A stretch of 9,554 bases of DNA from the NCBI GenBank assembly GCA_900547585.1, contig URHD01000072.1, positions 1 through 9,554 on the forward strand, written 5' to 3'. Of this stretch, positions 1 to 6,286 are shown one piece after another. Under the pieces are notes generated by a model that saw nothing but the letters and a program-made list of their open reading frames with translations, was not told the origin of the DNA and searched no databases. Numbering within the stretch: the first letter of the stretch is position 1; each line of letters opens with the position of its first letter. The translations under genes and the position numbers were made by a program. The DNA comes from an uncultured bacterium. Lineage in GTDB: Bacteria > Cyanobacteriota > Vampirovibrionia > Gastranaerophilales > Gastranaerophilaceae.

Positions 1-139
1 AAAATTTTTTTTTTGCTCTTCTTTTTTTTCAAAATTTTCCGAAATTCACAGATTAAATAACTGAATTTTAGAACCTTAAAAGCGGCGAAGCACGTTCAGA
101 TTCTTTTAATCTGGGAGAAACCACTTTCCCCCGGAAAAA
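1..139. other. Non-coding sequence after gcvPA (window edge)
   Basis: No ATG occurs on the minus strand in these bases, and the GTG codons soon meet stops, so gcvPB does not begin here. On the minus strand there are two small hairpins, TTTCC-GGG-GGAAA just after the gcvPA stop and CAGATT/AATCTG (97-102 with 108-113), but neither is followed by a T-run, so no clear terminator is visible. Positions 1-38 are a polypyrimidine tract flanked by AAAATTTT on both sides. Confidence 0.6.
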
Positions 140-1408
140 CTAAATACAATCAGCATATCGCAAAATTTCGTTAGCAGTGTTCATTTCAGTGGCGCTCACA
201 AGAATTCTTTTTTCGCCAATAGCAAAACCACCCAGAATTCCGTTATTTTTCAGCTTTTCGAGCACGGATTTTGAATCCCCGACCTCTATGACGAATTCGT
301 TGAAATAATCTTTGTTCAAAACCTTAACCCCTTTTGCGGAAAGCTTTTCCGCAAGAAGATGAGCGTTTTTGGCGCTTAAAAATGCGGCTTCTTTGAGCCC
401 GTTTTTACCCAGAAGCGTCAAATAAACCGTAGCCTGAAGCGCAACCAGCGCCTGATTTGAGCAGATGTTGCTCGTGGCTTTTTCGCGTCTGATGTGCTGC
501 TCTCTTGTTTGCAAAGTGAGCGTAAATGCTTGATTTCCATCTGCATCAACGGTTCTGCCGACGATTCTGCCCGGGAGCTGACGTTTGTATTTGTCAGAAC
601 ATGCCATAAACCCGCCATACGCCCCGCCAAATGAGAGCGAATTGCCCAGACTTTGTATATCTCCGACCATAATATCGCAAACTGGTGGTTCAAGGAGCGC
701 CAGCGAGAGGATATCAGCACAGCAGATTTTCAATGTTTTTGCGTCTTTAGCGATTATGTTTTGAGCGTCTTCAATTTCGCCGTAAAAATTGGGAAACTGG
801 TATAAAACGCACGCATAATCTTCTGAAACCTCGATTGGCGGTGTTTTTATTCCTTCTAACTCCACATAATCGATTTTTATGTCCGCAGCTTCGCAATAAG
901 TCTTTAAAACGTCTAAATATTGCGGATTTAAGCCTTTTGAAACAAGACATTTGTTTCTGTTGTTGATTCTTGAAGCCATCAAAACCGCTTCTGCGCAGGC
1001 TGTAGCCGCATCGTAAACAGAGGCGTTTGAAACTTCCATTCCTGTGAGATTGCAAATCATGGACTGGTATTCGTAGATAATCTGCAGCGTTCCCTGCGAA
1101 ATCTCGGGCTGATAAGGCGTGTAAGCTGTGTTGAACTCAAATCTTGAAGAAATTGCAGATACAGCGGCCGGAATGTACCTTTTGTATGCCCCTGCACCGA
1201 GAAATGACGCATAGCCGGATTTATTTTTGACCGCAAGAGCTTTAATCTCTTTTTGGAGCGCCATTTCAGACAGAGGTTCGGGTAAATTTAGCCCGTTTAG
1301 CCTGATATTTTGCGGAATATGTGAATAGATGTCCTCAATTTTTTGTGCGCCGAGCTCTTTAAGCATTGCGTTTCGTGTTTCGTCAGTGTGCGCTTCAAAA
1401 TTTTTCAT
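140..1408 (-). CDS. gcvPA: Glycine dehydrogenase (decarboxylating) subunit 1 (P-protein alpha subunit)
   Basis: This is the N-terminal half of the split, PLP-dependent P-protein of the glycine cleavage system. With GcvPB it decarboxylates glycine and passes the aminomethyl group to the lipoyl arm of GcvH in the cytoplasm. The 422 residues are slightly short for the family (about 440-450). Family signatures are clear: SFLGAGAYKRYIP (68-80), TAYTPYQPEISQG (95-106), NASVYDAATACAEA (128-141), the glycine-rich GGAYGGF (261-267), and RTVDADGNQAF with the following TREQHIRREKATSN (about 285-314). The PLP-binding lysine lies in the other subunit, so its absence here is expected. The start is supported by AAGGAG five to six bases upstream. 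The gene follows gcvH after a 40-base gap, so it is the third gene of a gcvT-H-PA operon. gcvPB is not found in the remaining 139 bases. Identification is firm; N-terminal trimming is the only uncertainty. Confidence 0.96.
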   Translation of the reverse strand: MKNFEAHTDETRNAMLKELGAQKIEDIYSHIPQNIRLNGLNLPEPLSEMALQKEIKALAVKNKSGYASFLGAGAYKRYIPAAVSAISSRFEFNTAYTPYQPEISQGTLQIIYEYQSMICNLTGMEVSNASVYDAATACAEAVLMASRINNRNKCLVSKGLNPQYLDVLKTYCEAADIKIDYVELEGIKTPPIEVSEDYACVLYQFPNFYGEIEDAQNIIAKDAKTLKICCADILSLALLEPPVCDIMVGDIQSLGNSLSFGGAYGGFMACSDKYKRQLPGRIVGRTVDADGNQAFTLTLQTREQHIRREKATSNICSNQALVALQATVYLTLLGKNGLKEAAFLSAKNAHLLAEKLSAKGVKVLNKDYFNEFVIEVGDSKSVLEKLKNNGILGGFAIGEKRILVSATEMNTANEILRYADCI

Positions 1409-1448
1409 CTATTCTCCTTTTTGCGCTTTTGTGCGCGTTTTGAATTTT

Positions 1449-1826
1449 TTATAGTTCTTCTTTATAATCGTCGTATTCGAGCAGGTCGCCGGAATCAGCA
1501 TGAGCTGTTTCGCTCTCGATTTTTACGAGCCAGCCGTTTTCATAAGGGCTTTCGTTGAGTATTTCCGGATTTTCTACGACTTTTTCGTTAATTTCGATGA
1601 TTTTTCCGCCTACCGGCATGTAAATTTCCGAGGCTGCTTTAACTGATTCAACTGTTGCAAAAACTTCGCCTTTTACAAATTCGGTTCCTACTTCGGGGAG
1701 TTCAATAAAGACAATATCACCGAGCTGTTCTACTGCATAGTCTGTAAGACCGATTGTGAAGACATTTCCGTCTTCGAGCAGGTATTCGTGGGTTTTACTG
1801 CATAAGATACCTTCTGGCACCATCAT
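1449..1826 (-). CDS. gcvH: Glycine cleavage system H protein (lipoyl carrier)
   Basis: GcvH is the mobile carrier of the glycine cleavage system. Its lipoylated lysine shuttles the aminomethyl group from the P-protein to GcvT and is reoxidised by the L-protein. At 125 residues it has the usual size. GLTDYAVEQLGDIVFIELP (26-44) is the typical family core, and the lipoyl attachment site is ESVKAASE, with the modified lysine at K63. The C-terminal stretch NESPYENGWL is the usual helix and cap of H proteins. Two consecutive ATG codons occur (1826 and 1823). AAGGAGAG lies eight bases before the first and eleven before the second, so the first is favoured. The gene begins 23 bases after gcvT. A lipoate ligase or LipA/LipB must exist elsewhere to activate it; none is in the window. 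Confidence 0.97.
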   Translation of the reverse strand: MMVPEGILCSKTHEYLLEDGNVFTIGLTDYAVEQLGDIVFIELPEVGTEFVKGEVFATVESVKAASEIYMPVGGKIIEINEKVVENPEILNESPYENGWLVKIESETAHADSGDLLEYDDYKEEL

Positions 1827-1849
1827 AATGTTCTCTCCTTATTAAAATA

Positions 1850-2953
1850 TCAACTTTTTATTTTGCTCTTTTTCTCTACAAAAGGTGTTTTGACTACTTT
1901 TGCGTTATAAAGCTTGTTTCTTATCATAACCTGAATATCAGAGCCGATGGGCAACTCTTTTTCAATATACCCCAGACCTATGTTTTCGTTCAAGGTGGGG
2001 GCAAAACCGCCGCTTGTAACGATTCCGGCTTTTTGGCCGTGAATATAAAGCTCGTATTCATGCCGTGGGATGGCTCTGTCGGTCATTTTAAAGCCGATTA
2101 AATGCTTTGTAACGCCGTTTTTGAGCTGTTCTATGATTTTTGTTTTTCCGTTGTAGTCAGCTTCTTTGTCTTTCGGGATAAACCAGCTCAAACCTGATTC
2201 AACCGGGGTTGTTTCTTCGTTCAAATCATTTCCGTATAATGGAAGTGCCGCCTCAAGCCTCAATGTGTCGCGCGCGCCCAGCCCGATGGGCTTTATTCCG
2301 AATTCTGCGCCGTTTTTGAGTATTGAATTCCAGAGTTTTGTAGCGTATTCGTTCTTCATCAACACTTCAAACCCGTCTTCGCCTGTGTAGCCGGTTCTTG
2401 CAAGAAAAATCTCCACACCGTCAAGCTTTGCCCTTTTTATATGGAAGAATTTTGGTTGGTCTTGCTCTTTTATGCCCATTTTTTCAATAATTTTCCTGGC
2501 ATCGGGTCCTTGCAGCGCAAGAAGAGAATATTCATCCGATTTGTTCTCCAGCTCGACGTCCAGCCCGTCTGCATTGCTTTTAAACCATTCAAAATCCTTC
2601 TCAATACCCGATGCGTTAACAATTACTAGGTATTTTTCGTTTTCGAGCTTGTAGATTATTAAATCGTCAATCAGCCCGCCATTTTTGTTCGGAAGCTGGC
2701 AATAAATGGCTTTAAAATCTGTTAGTTTGGAAATATCCTGCGGAACGAGCTTTTGAAGAAGCGTTAAGGCGTCATTACCCGATACAAAAAACTCACCCAT
2801 ATGCGAAACATCAAACAGTCCCGCGTGATTTCGTACTGTGTTGTGTTCGTCGATGATTCCCGAATACTGCACAGGCATTTCCCAGCCCGCAAATTCAACA
2901 ATCTTTGCACCCAGTTTCAGGTGCTCGTCATAGAGGTGTGTTTTTTTGCTCAT
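1850..2953 (-). CDS. gcvT: Aminomethyltransferase (glycine cleavage T protein)
   Basis: GcvT takes the aminomethyl group from GcvH, releases ammonia, and transfers the one-carbon unit to tetrahydrofolate as 5,10-methylene-THF. The 367 residues match the family length. Diagnostic parts in order are VEFAGWEMPVQY (19-30), FDVSHMGEF (47-55), GGLIDDLI with the probable catalytic aspartate at D97, the folate-site stretch RTGYTGEDGFE (186-196), GLGARDTLRLEA (224-235) and the C-terminal barrel motif SGGFAPTL (314-321). By recollection it aligns almost end to end with Thermotoga GcvT, whose catalytic aspartate is D96. The ATG at 2953 is preceded by AAAGGA about eight bases upstream. It is the first gene of the gcv operon, about 45 bases downstream of the predicted transcription start. 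The C-terminus is lysine-rich (KKSKIKS). Confidence 0.97.
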   Translation of the reverse strand: MSKKTHLYDEHLKLGAKIVEFAGWEMPVQYSGIIDEHNTVRNHAGLFDVSHMGEFFVSGNDALTLLQKLVPQDISKLTDFKAIYCQLPNKNGGLIDDLIIYKLENEKYLVIVNASGIEKDFEWFKSNADGLDVELENKSDEYSLLALQGPDARKIIEKMGIKEQDQPKFFHIKRAKLDGVEIFLARTGYTGEDGFEVLMKNEYATKLWNSILKNGAEFGIKPIGLGARDTLRLEAALPLYGNDLNEETTPVESGLSWFIPKDKEADYNGKTKIIEQLKNGVTKHLIGFKMTDRAIPRHEYELYIHGQKAGIVTSGGFAPTLNENIGLGYIEKELPIGSDIQVMIRNKLYNAKVVKTPFVEKKSKIKS

Positions 2954-2968
2954 TTATAATGTCCTTTG

Positions 2969-2996
2969 GAGCCGTTTTTCTTGTTATATTTGGCTC
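2969..2996 (-). promoter_or_regulatory. Short 5' UTR inverted repeat before the gcvT ribosome-binding site
   Basis: In the predicted leader of gcvT, GAGCC and GGCTC can form a five-pair stem around an 18-base AT-rich loop, ending a few bases before the AAAGGA Shine-Dalgarno site. The stem is short and the loop large, so stability is doubtful. It could modulate translation start or protect the 5' end, but it may be chance. No conserved riboswitch core fits in this short leader. Confidence 0.2.
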
Positions 2997-3005
2997 ACAT
3001 ATACA

Positions 3006-3034
3006 TTTTTAGACTAATTTTCACAGCATGTCAA
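3006..3034 (-). promoter_or_regulatory. Predicted sigma70-type promoter of the gcvT-gcvH-gcvPA operon
   Basis: Read on the minus strand there is a perfect -35 hexamer TTGACA (3034-3029), a 17-base spacer, and a -10 hexamer TAAAAA (3011-3006) that keeps the first two and the fourth and fifth consensus bases. The expected start point is near 2999, giving a leader of about 45 bases to the gcvT start codon. No other equally good promoter is visible between the MATE gene and gcvT. I see no operator or glycine riboswitch in the short leader, so regulation, if any, would act at the promoter or through the hairpin element just upstream. Confidence 0.6.
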
Positions 3035-3081
3035 CAATATTAAAAGTTTTAAGATTTGAAGCCGGTTTTTGGTCGCGTTGG

Positions 3082-3213
3082 GGCGCCGGCGCTGGGTATT
3101 TTTCTTTGTAGTGACTATGGGGGAGGGCTCATAAATCAAGAAATAACAAATTCGACGCCGGATGCCCGGAGGAATCGGAACGGAAAAGGAAAATACCCTG
3201 CTCCGGCGTTTTT
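3082..3213 (+). repeat. Long imperfect inverted repeat with plus-strand T-run; candidate small structured RNA or palindromic repeat
   Basis: Two 21-base arms (3084-3104 and 3188-3208) pair at 19 positions, including one G-T wobble, with two internal mismatches. Two further G-T pairs can extend the base of the stem (3082-3083 with 3209-3210). The stem encloses about 83 bases that can hold a smaller hairpin, CCGG-ATGC-CCGG (3158-3169), inside a TTCGA/TCGGAA stem (3151-3155 with 3175-3180). TTTTT follows immediately (3209-3213) on the plus strand, as at the end of a terminated transcript; the minus strand has no T-run beyond the hairpin. The base of the stem is much more GC-rich than its surroundings, and 3085-3094 contains the perfect palindrome GCGCCGGCGC or its immediate neighbourhood. 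I do not recognise a known RNA family. No good plus-strand promoter is visible. The inverted repeat itself is certain; its role is not. Confidence 0.7.
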
Positions 3214-3316
3214 GTTTATATAATAGTTTAGATGTTTTTGAGCGAAGCGAATCGAGCTGGAAAAATGGAAATCCTGCTCTTTTGCGCAATAACATCAATC
3301 TTTTCTTCGCAAAACC

Positions 3317-4663
3317 CTAATCCCTGTTAAATTCCTTTTTCAAAAGGCTAAATTTCCTTAAAATTATCGCAGAAAGAATCGCACTCATGAATAAAAACGA
3401 AACCGCAAGCCCAATCCAGAAGCCCATCAACGACATGTGATAGTGATATGCGAGCACGAACCCGAACGGCAGCCCGAAAAGCCAATATCCGGAGATAACA
3501 GCAACCGAGGCTGTTTTTGTCATTTTTAAACCTTTTAAAATCCCGCTCAAACAAACCTGAAAACCATCGAACATTAAGTAAAGCGAAGCAATATGCAAAA
3601 TAGGAACACCTATTTTTATCATCTGGGGATTTTTTGTGAAAACATCGAAAATTTGTAACGGATAAAGCGACAAAATCAATGCACAAAAGCCCATAAATGC
3701 CACAGAAATGAGCGTTCCGGCGACTGAATATCTTTTTATTTCGCTCAGAATCCTTGCTCCGTTGTAAAAACCGACTTTTATCGCTATTGCACTGGAAATT
3801 GACAGCGGAACCATATAGGCGCTTGAGGTTATTGTTACTATGATGTTGTGAGTTGCGGCGAGAAGACCTGATTCCCTGCCGACCATGATTGTTATTATGT
3901 TAAAACCTAAAAATTCCAACAGCATTGCAATCCCTATCGGTGAGCCAATCTTAAGAAGCTGTTTTATGAACGGAGTATCAAACAGATTTTTGAATCGAAC
4001 CATCCTTATGCAGTATAAAAGCAGCACAAGCCCCATCAATGACCTTACAATTAGCGCTGCAAGTGCAAGTCCTATAACGCCGAGTGCCGGAATGAACCAG
4101 AATCCGAAAACCAGTGAATATGCAAGTACAAAATTCAAAACAAGCGCGGCGACAAGGATTAAATTCGGAAAATTAACAATTTCATGCGCGAGTAAAAACT
4201 CTTTCAACGCGCTGTACAGGTACATTCCGAACAGAGAAAACGAGCATATGAAAATATACTCTTTTATCATTGGAATAAGCGCCGCCTCAAAGCCCATTTT
4301 GTCAATAAACGGCAGTGTTCCGAGGCAAATAAGGCAAAATATCACCGCAAGCAGCATTGAATAATTCAAAATCGAAACGAGAAAGCGTTTTGTGGGCTTT
4401 CTGTTTCCGCGATAGTTAGAAAGTACAATCGAGATTGCCGACATTAGCCCCAGCCCGACAACCAGAATGCAAAATATGATGGAATTTGCAATACTAATCG
4501 CAGCGAGTGTATTTGTTGCATGTTTTGCGGCAATGAAAACATCCGTAGCACCGATTAATATCTGCCCGAGGTTTCCCACTATTAACGGCGCGGAAAGCGA
4601 CAGCAAATCGGTGAAATATTTCTTGTATGAACCAATTTTTTTTAACGTCAATTCCATCAGCAT
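3317..4663 (-). CDS. MATE family multidrug/cation exporter, NorM type
   Basis: This is an inner-membrane antiporter of the MATE family, NorM subgroup, expected to export cationic drugs or metabolites using a Na+ or H+ gradient. The 448 residues hold about twelve hydrophobic segments in two six-helix halves. Acidic residues sit where NorM of Vibrio has its functional ones: D41 in GATDVFIA, E250 in MLLEFLGFN and D366 in LMFDGFQ. The first-half and second-half signatures GSPIGIAMLLEF (240-251), MVPLSISSAIAIKVG (284-298) and GLPFGFVLAY (397-406) are typical. The ATG at 4663 overlaps the end of the sulP-type gene by seven bases. A second ATG at 4657 (protein starting MELTL) makes a TGATG stop-start junction and has GATGGA six bases upstream, so it may be the real start. 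Translational coupling with the upstream transporter is likely. Substrate cannot be read from sequence. Confidence 0.92.
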   Translation of the reverse strand: MLMELTLKKIGSYKKYFTDLLSLSAPLIVGNLGQILIGATDVFIAAKHATNTLAAISIANSIIFCILVVGLGLMSAISIVLSNYRGNRKPTKRFLVSILNYSMLLAVIFCLICLGTLPFIDKMGFEAALIPMIKEYIFICSFSLFGMYLYSALKEFLLAHEIVNFPNLILVAALVLNFVLAYSLVFGFWFIPALGVIGLALAALIVRSLMGLVLLLYCIRMVRFKNLFDTPFIKQLLKIGSPIGIAMLLEFLGFNIITIMVGRESGLLAATHNIIVTITSSAYMVPLSISSAIAIKVGFYNGARILSEIKRYSVAGTLISVAFMGFCALILSLYPLQIFDVFTKNPQMIKIGVPILHIASLYLMFDGFQVCLSGILKGLKMTKTASVAVISGYWLFGLPFGFVLAYHYHMSLMGFWIGLAVSFLFMSAILSAIILRKFSLLKKEFNRD

Positions 4664-6255
4664 TCCATCTTTTGTTTTGCTTTTTCAATTGCAGCATCTA
4701 CATCAAAAAAGATATTGTCTTTTGTTATGAATTTTATTAACCCCATTCGAAGCAGGTTGACCGCGAGTTTTCTGTTATTAAAAACAACAGAAACTTTGAT
4801 ATCATCATCTTTTAACCGTAAAATCATCTCCTCGAGCGCAAAAACCGCTGAAATATCGAACGATTTTATGCTCTGGCAGTCGATTATGACATGTCTTGTA
4901 TCAAAAAGATGTTCCACCCTTGCAAGCACCTGTGAAGCTGAACCAAAGAAGAAAACACCCTTTATGTGCATTACCATAATGTGGTTTATAATGTCTTCTT
5001 CAATAGAACTTTCGTTGTCTTCGGGCTTTTCTTCGGGCTCAATTCCTTTAATGTTTACATTCATCTGATTTGAAATGTTATGAGCAAAAAGGACCGAAGA
5101 AAGCACGATTCCGACGCCCACAGCAAGGATTAAGTCATCCAGAACCGTAATCATAAATACAAAAAACATAACCGCAAGGTCGCTTTTCGGCGCTGCGCGA
5201 AGAATTTTGAGAAATTTGTAATCAATTATGCTCACGCCGACTTTTATTAAAATTCCGGCAAGAACCGCCATCGGAATCTTCGACGCAACAGGCGCAAAGC
5301 AAAGTACAACAAAAATCAGAAAAAGCGCATGAATTATCCCGCTCAATCTTGAATTCCCGCCGGATTTGATGTTTATAACCGTTCTCATTGTTGCTCCGGA
5401 GCCGGCAAGCCCCCCAAATAGTGAAACAATGATGTTGCCTATACCCTGTCCGATGAGTTCTTTGTTGGAATTGTGCCTGGTTTTTGTTAAAGAATCTGCA
5501 ACAAGCGAGGTCAAAAGCGTATCAATAGCTCCGAGCACGGCAAGTGTCAATGCAAGCGGAATTATGATTTTTAACTGTGAAAATCCGATGAAAGGGATAG
5601 AAAAATCCGGAAACGACGCCGGAATTTCGCCGATTGTCCTTACATTCATATTCAGTATTACGGAAAGCACAGTTCCCATTACCAGCGCAATCAATGGCGC
5701 CGGGATTTTTGAATCAATCTTTTTGGGTGTGAAAAAAACGATTCCAAGAGTTATCATCCCGAGCAAAAAGCTCTGAAAATCAATAGAATTTAGCGAAGTG
5801 AAAAAATGAAGAAGATTTTGCGCCGGTGAACCGTCAAAATCTATTCCTGCAAGCGGATTTAATTGCAAAAGAATAATAATTGCGCCGATTCCGCTCATAA
5901 ACCCTGAAATAACAGGATATGGCACGAAATTTACAAATTTTCCGATTTTTAACAGCCCGAATATTATCTGGAAAATACCCGAAAGCAGAATCGCCATAAA
6001 AACAAGCTTCGGATCATGTGTATGAGCCATAACCATTGCCGCGACAACAACCGTTATCGGGCCTGTAGGGCCTGAAATCTGGGTTGGCGTGCCACCGAAA
6101 ATTGAAGCAAAAAGACAAAGAAGTATCGAGCCCCAGAGCCCAGCAGCAGCACCCAGCCCGCTCGCAACACCGAATGCAAGTGCCAGCGGCAGTGCAATTA
6201 TGCCTGAAGTGATACCCCCGTAAATATTCCCTTTTAAGTCTTTAAAATTCATCAT
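4657..6255 (-). CDS. SulP family anion transporter with STAS domain, BicA-like (probable bicarbonate or other anion uptake)
   Basis: This is an inner-membrane SLC26/SulP transporter of 532 residues: a transport domain (about 12-395) with 14 predicted segments, an acidic linker (about 405-421) and a cytoplasmic STAS domain (about 425-528) with KSFDISAVFALEEM. The transport part resembles cyanobacterial BicA closely by recollection: ALAFGVASGLGAAAGLWGS (25-43), GGTPTQISGPTGP (54-66), GFMSGIG (118-124), ADSLTKTRHNSNKELIGQG (253-271) and AVLAGILIKVG (330-340). Residues that bind Na+ and bicarbonate in BicA appear conserved: D245, T249, the GAT at 287-289 and T64. This suggests Na+-driven bicarbonate import, but sulfate or a dicarboxylate remains possible, because SulP substrates are hard to predict. 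Two adjacent ATG codons occur; GAGGG lies three bases before the first (6255) and six before the second (6252), which favours the second. It follows the mutase gene by 31 bases and overlaps the MATE gene. Confidence 0.93.
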   Translation of the reverse strand: MMNFKDLKGNIYGGITSGIIALPLALAFGVASGLGAAAGLWGSILLCLFASIFGGTPTQISGPTGPITVVVAAMVMAHTHDPKLVFMAILLSGIFQIIFGLLKIGKFVNFVPYPVISGFMSGIGAIIILLQLNPLAGIDFDGSPAQNLLHFFTSLNSIDFQSFLLGMITLGIVFFTPKKIDSKIPAPLIALVMGTVLSVILNMNVRTIGEIPASFPDFSIPFIGFSQLKIIIPLALTLAVLGAIDTLLTSLVADSLTKTRHNSNKELIGQGIGNIIVSLFGGLAGSGATMRTVINIKSGGNSRLSGIIHALFLIFVVLCFAPVASKIPMAVLAGILIKVGVSIIDYKFLKILRAAPKSDLAVMFFVFMITVLDDLILAVGVGIVLSSVLFAHNISNQMNVNIKGIEPEEKPEDNESSIEEDIINHIMVMHIKGVFFFGSASQVLARVEHLFDTRHVIIDCQSIKSFDISAVFALEEMILRLKDDDIKVSVVFNNRKLAVNLLRMGLIKFITKDNIFFDVDAAIEKAKQKMEC

Positions 6256-6286
6256 TTTCCCTCAAATCTTTAATTTGTATAGTTAT

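Larger units (their letters stand above)
2954..3316. other. 363-base intergenic region between the MATE gene and gcvT
   Basis: From right to left this gap holds: about 100 bases (3214-3316) after the MATE stop codon with no minus-strand intrinsic terminator; a weak hairpin GAGCTGGA/TCCTGCTC (3254-3261 with 3272-3279) followed by only TTTT on the plus strand; the long hairpin element (3082-3213); the gcv promoter (3006-3034); and the short gcvT leader. A 94-codon minus-strand reading frame spans much of it (3014-3298), but it reads through the hairpin arms and its arginine- and lysine-rich translation looks like non-coding sequence. I therefore treat the whole gap as non-coding. Confidence 0.75.

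Noticed and set aside
1..32. Possible TTG-initiated frame on the minus strand running off the window edge
   Set aside because: It has no ribosome-binding site and encodes almost only lysine from an A-rich tract.
97..113. CAGATT/AATCTG hairpin as the gcv operon terminator
   Set aside because: It is a six-pair stem with no T-run on the minus strand.
3254..3283. Hairpin GAGCTGGA/TCCTGCTC followed by TTTT on the plus strand as a terminator
   Set aside because: The stem has a mismatch, the T-run is only four bases, and no plus-strand gene is present that would need it.
3014..3298. 94-codon minus-strand reading frame in the gap between the MATE gene and gcvT
   Set aside because: It spans both arms of the long hairpin and the gcv promoter, has no convincing ribosome-binding site, and its translation is rich in arginine and lysine without any family motif.
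2954..3316. Glycine riboswitch, SRP RNA, 6S RNA or T-box in the gap
   Set aside because: I looked for the conserved cores on both strands and did not find them; the hairpin lacks the SRP GGAA-type tip and is too short for a usual 6S RNA.
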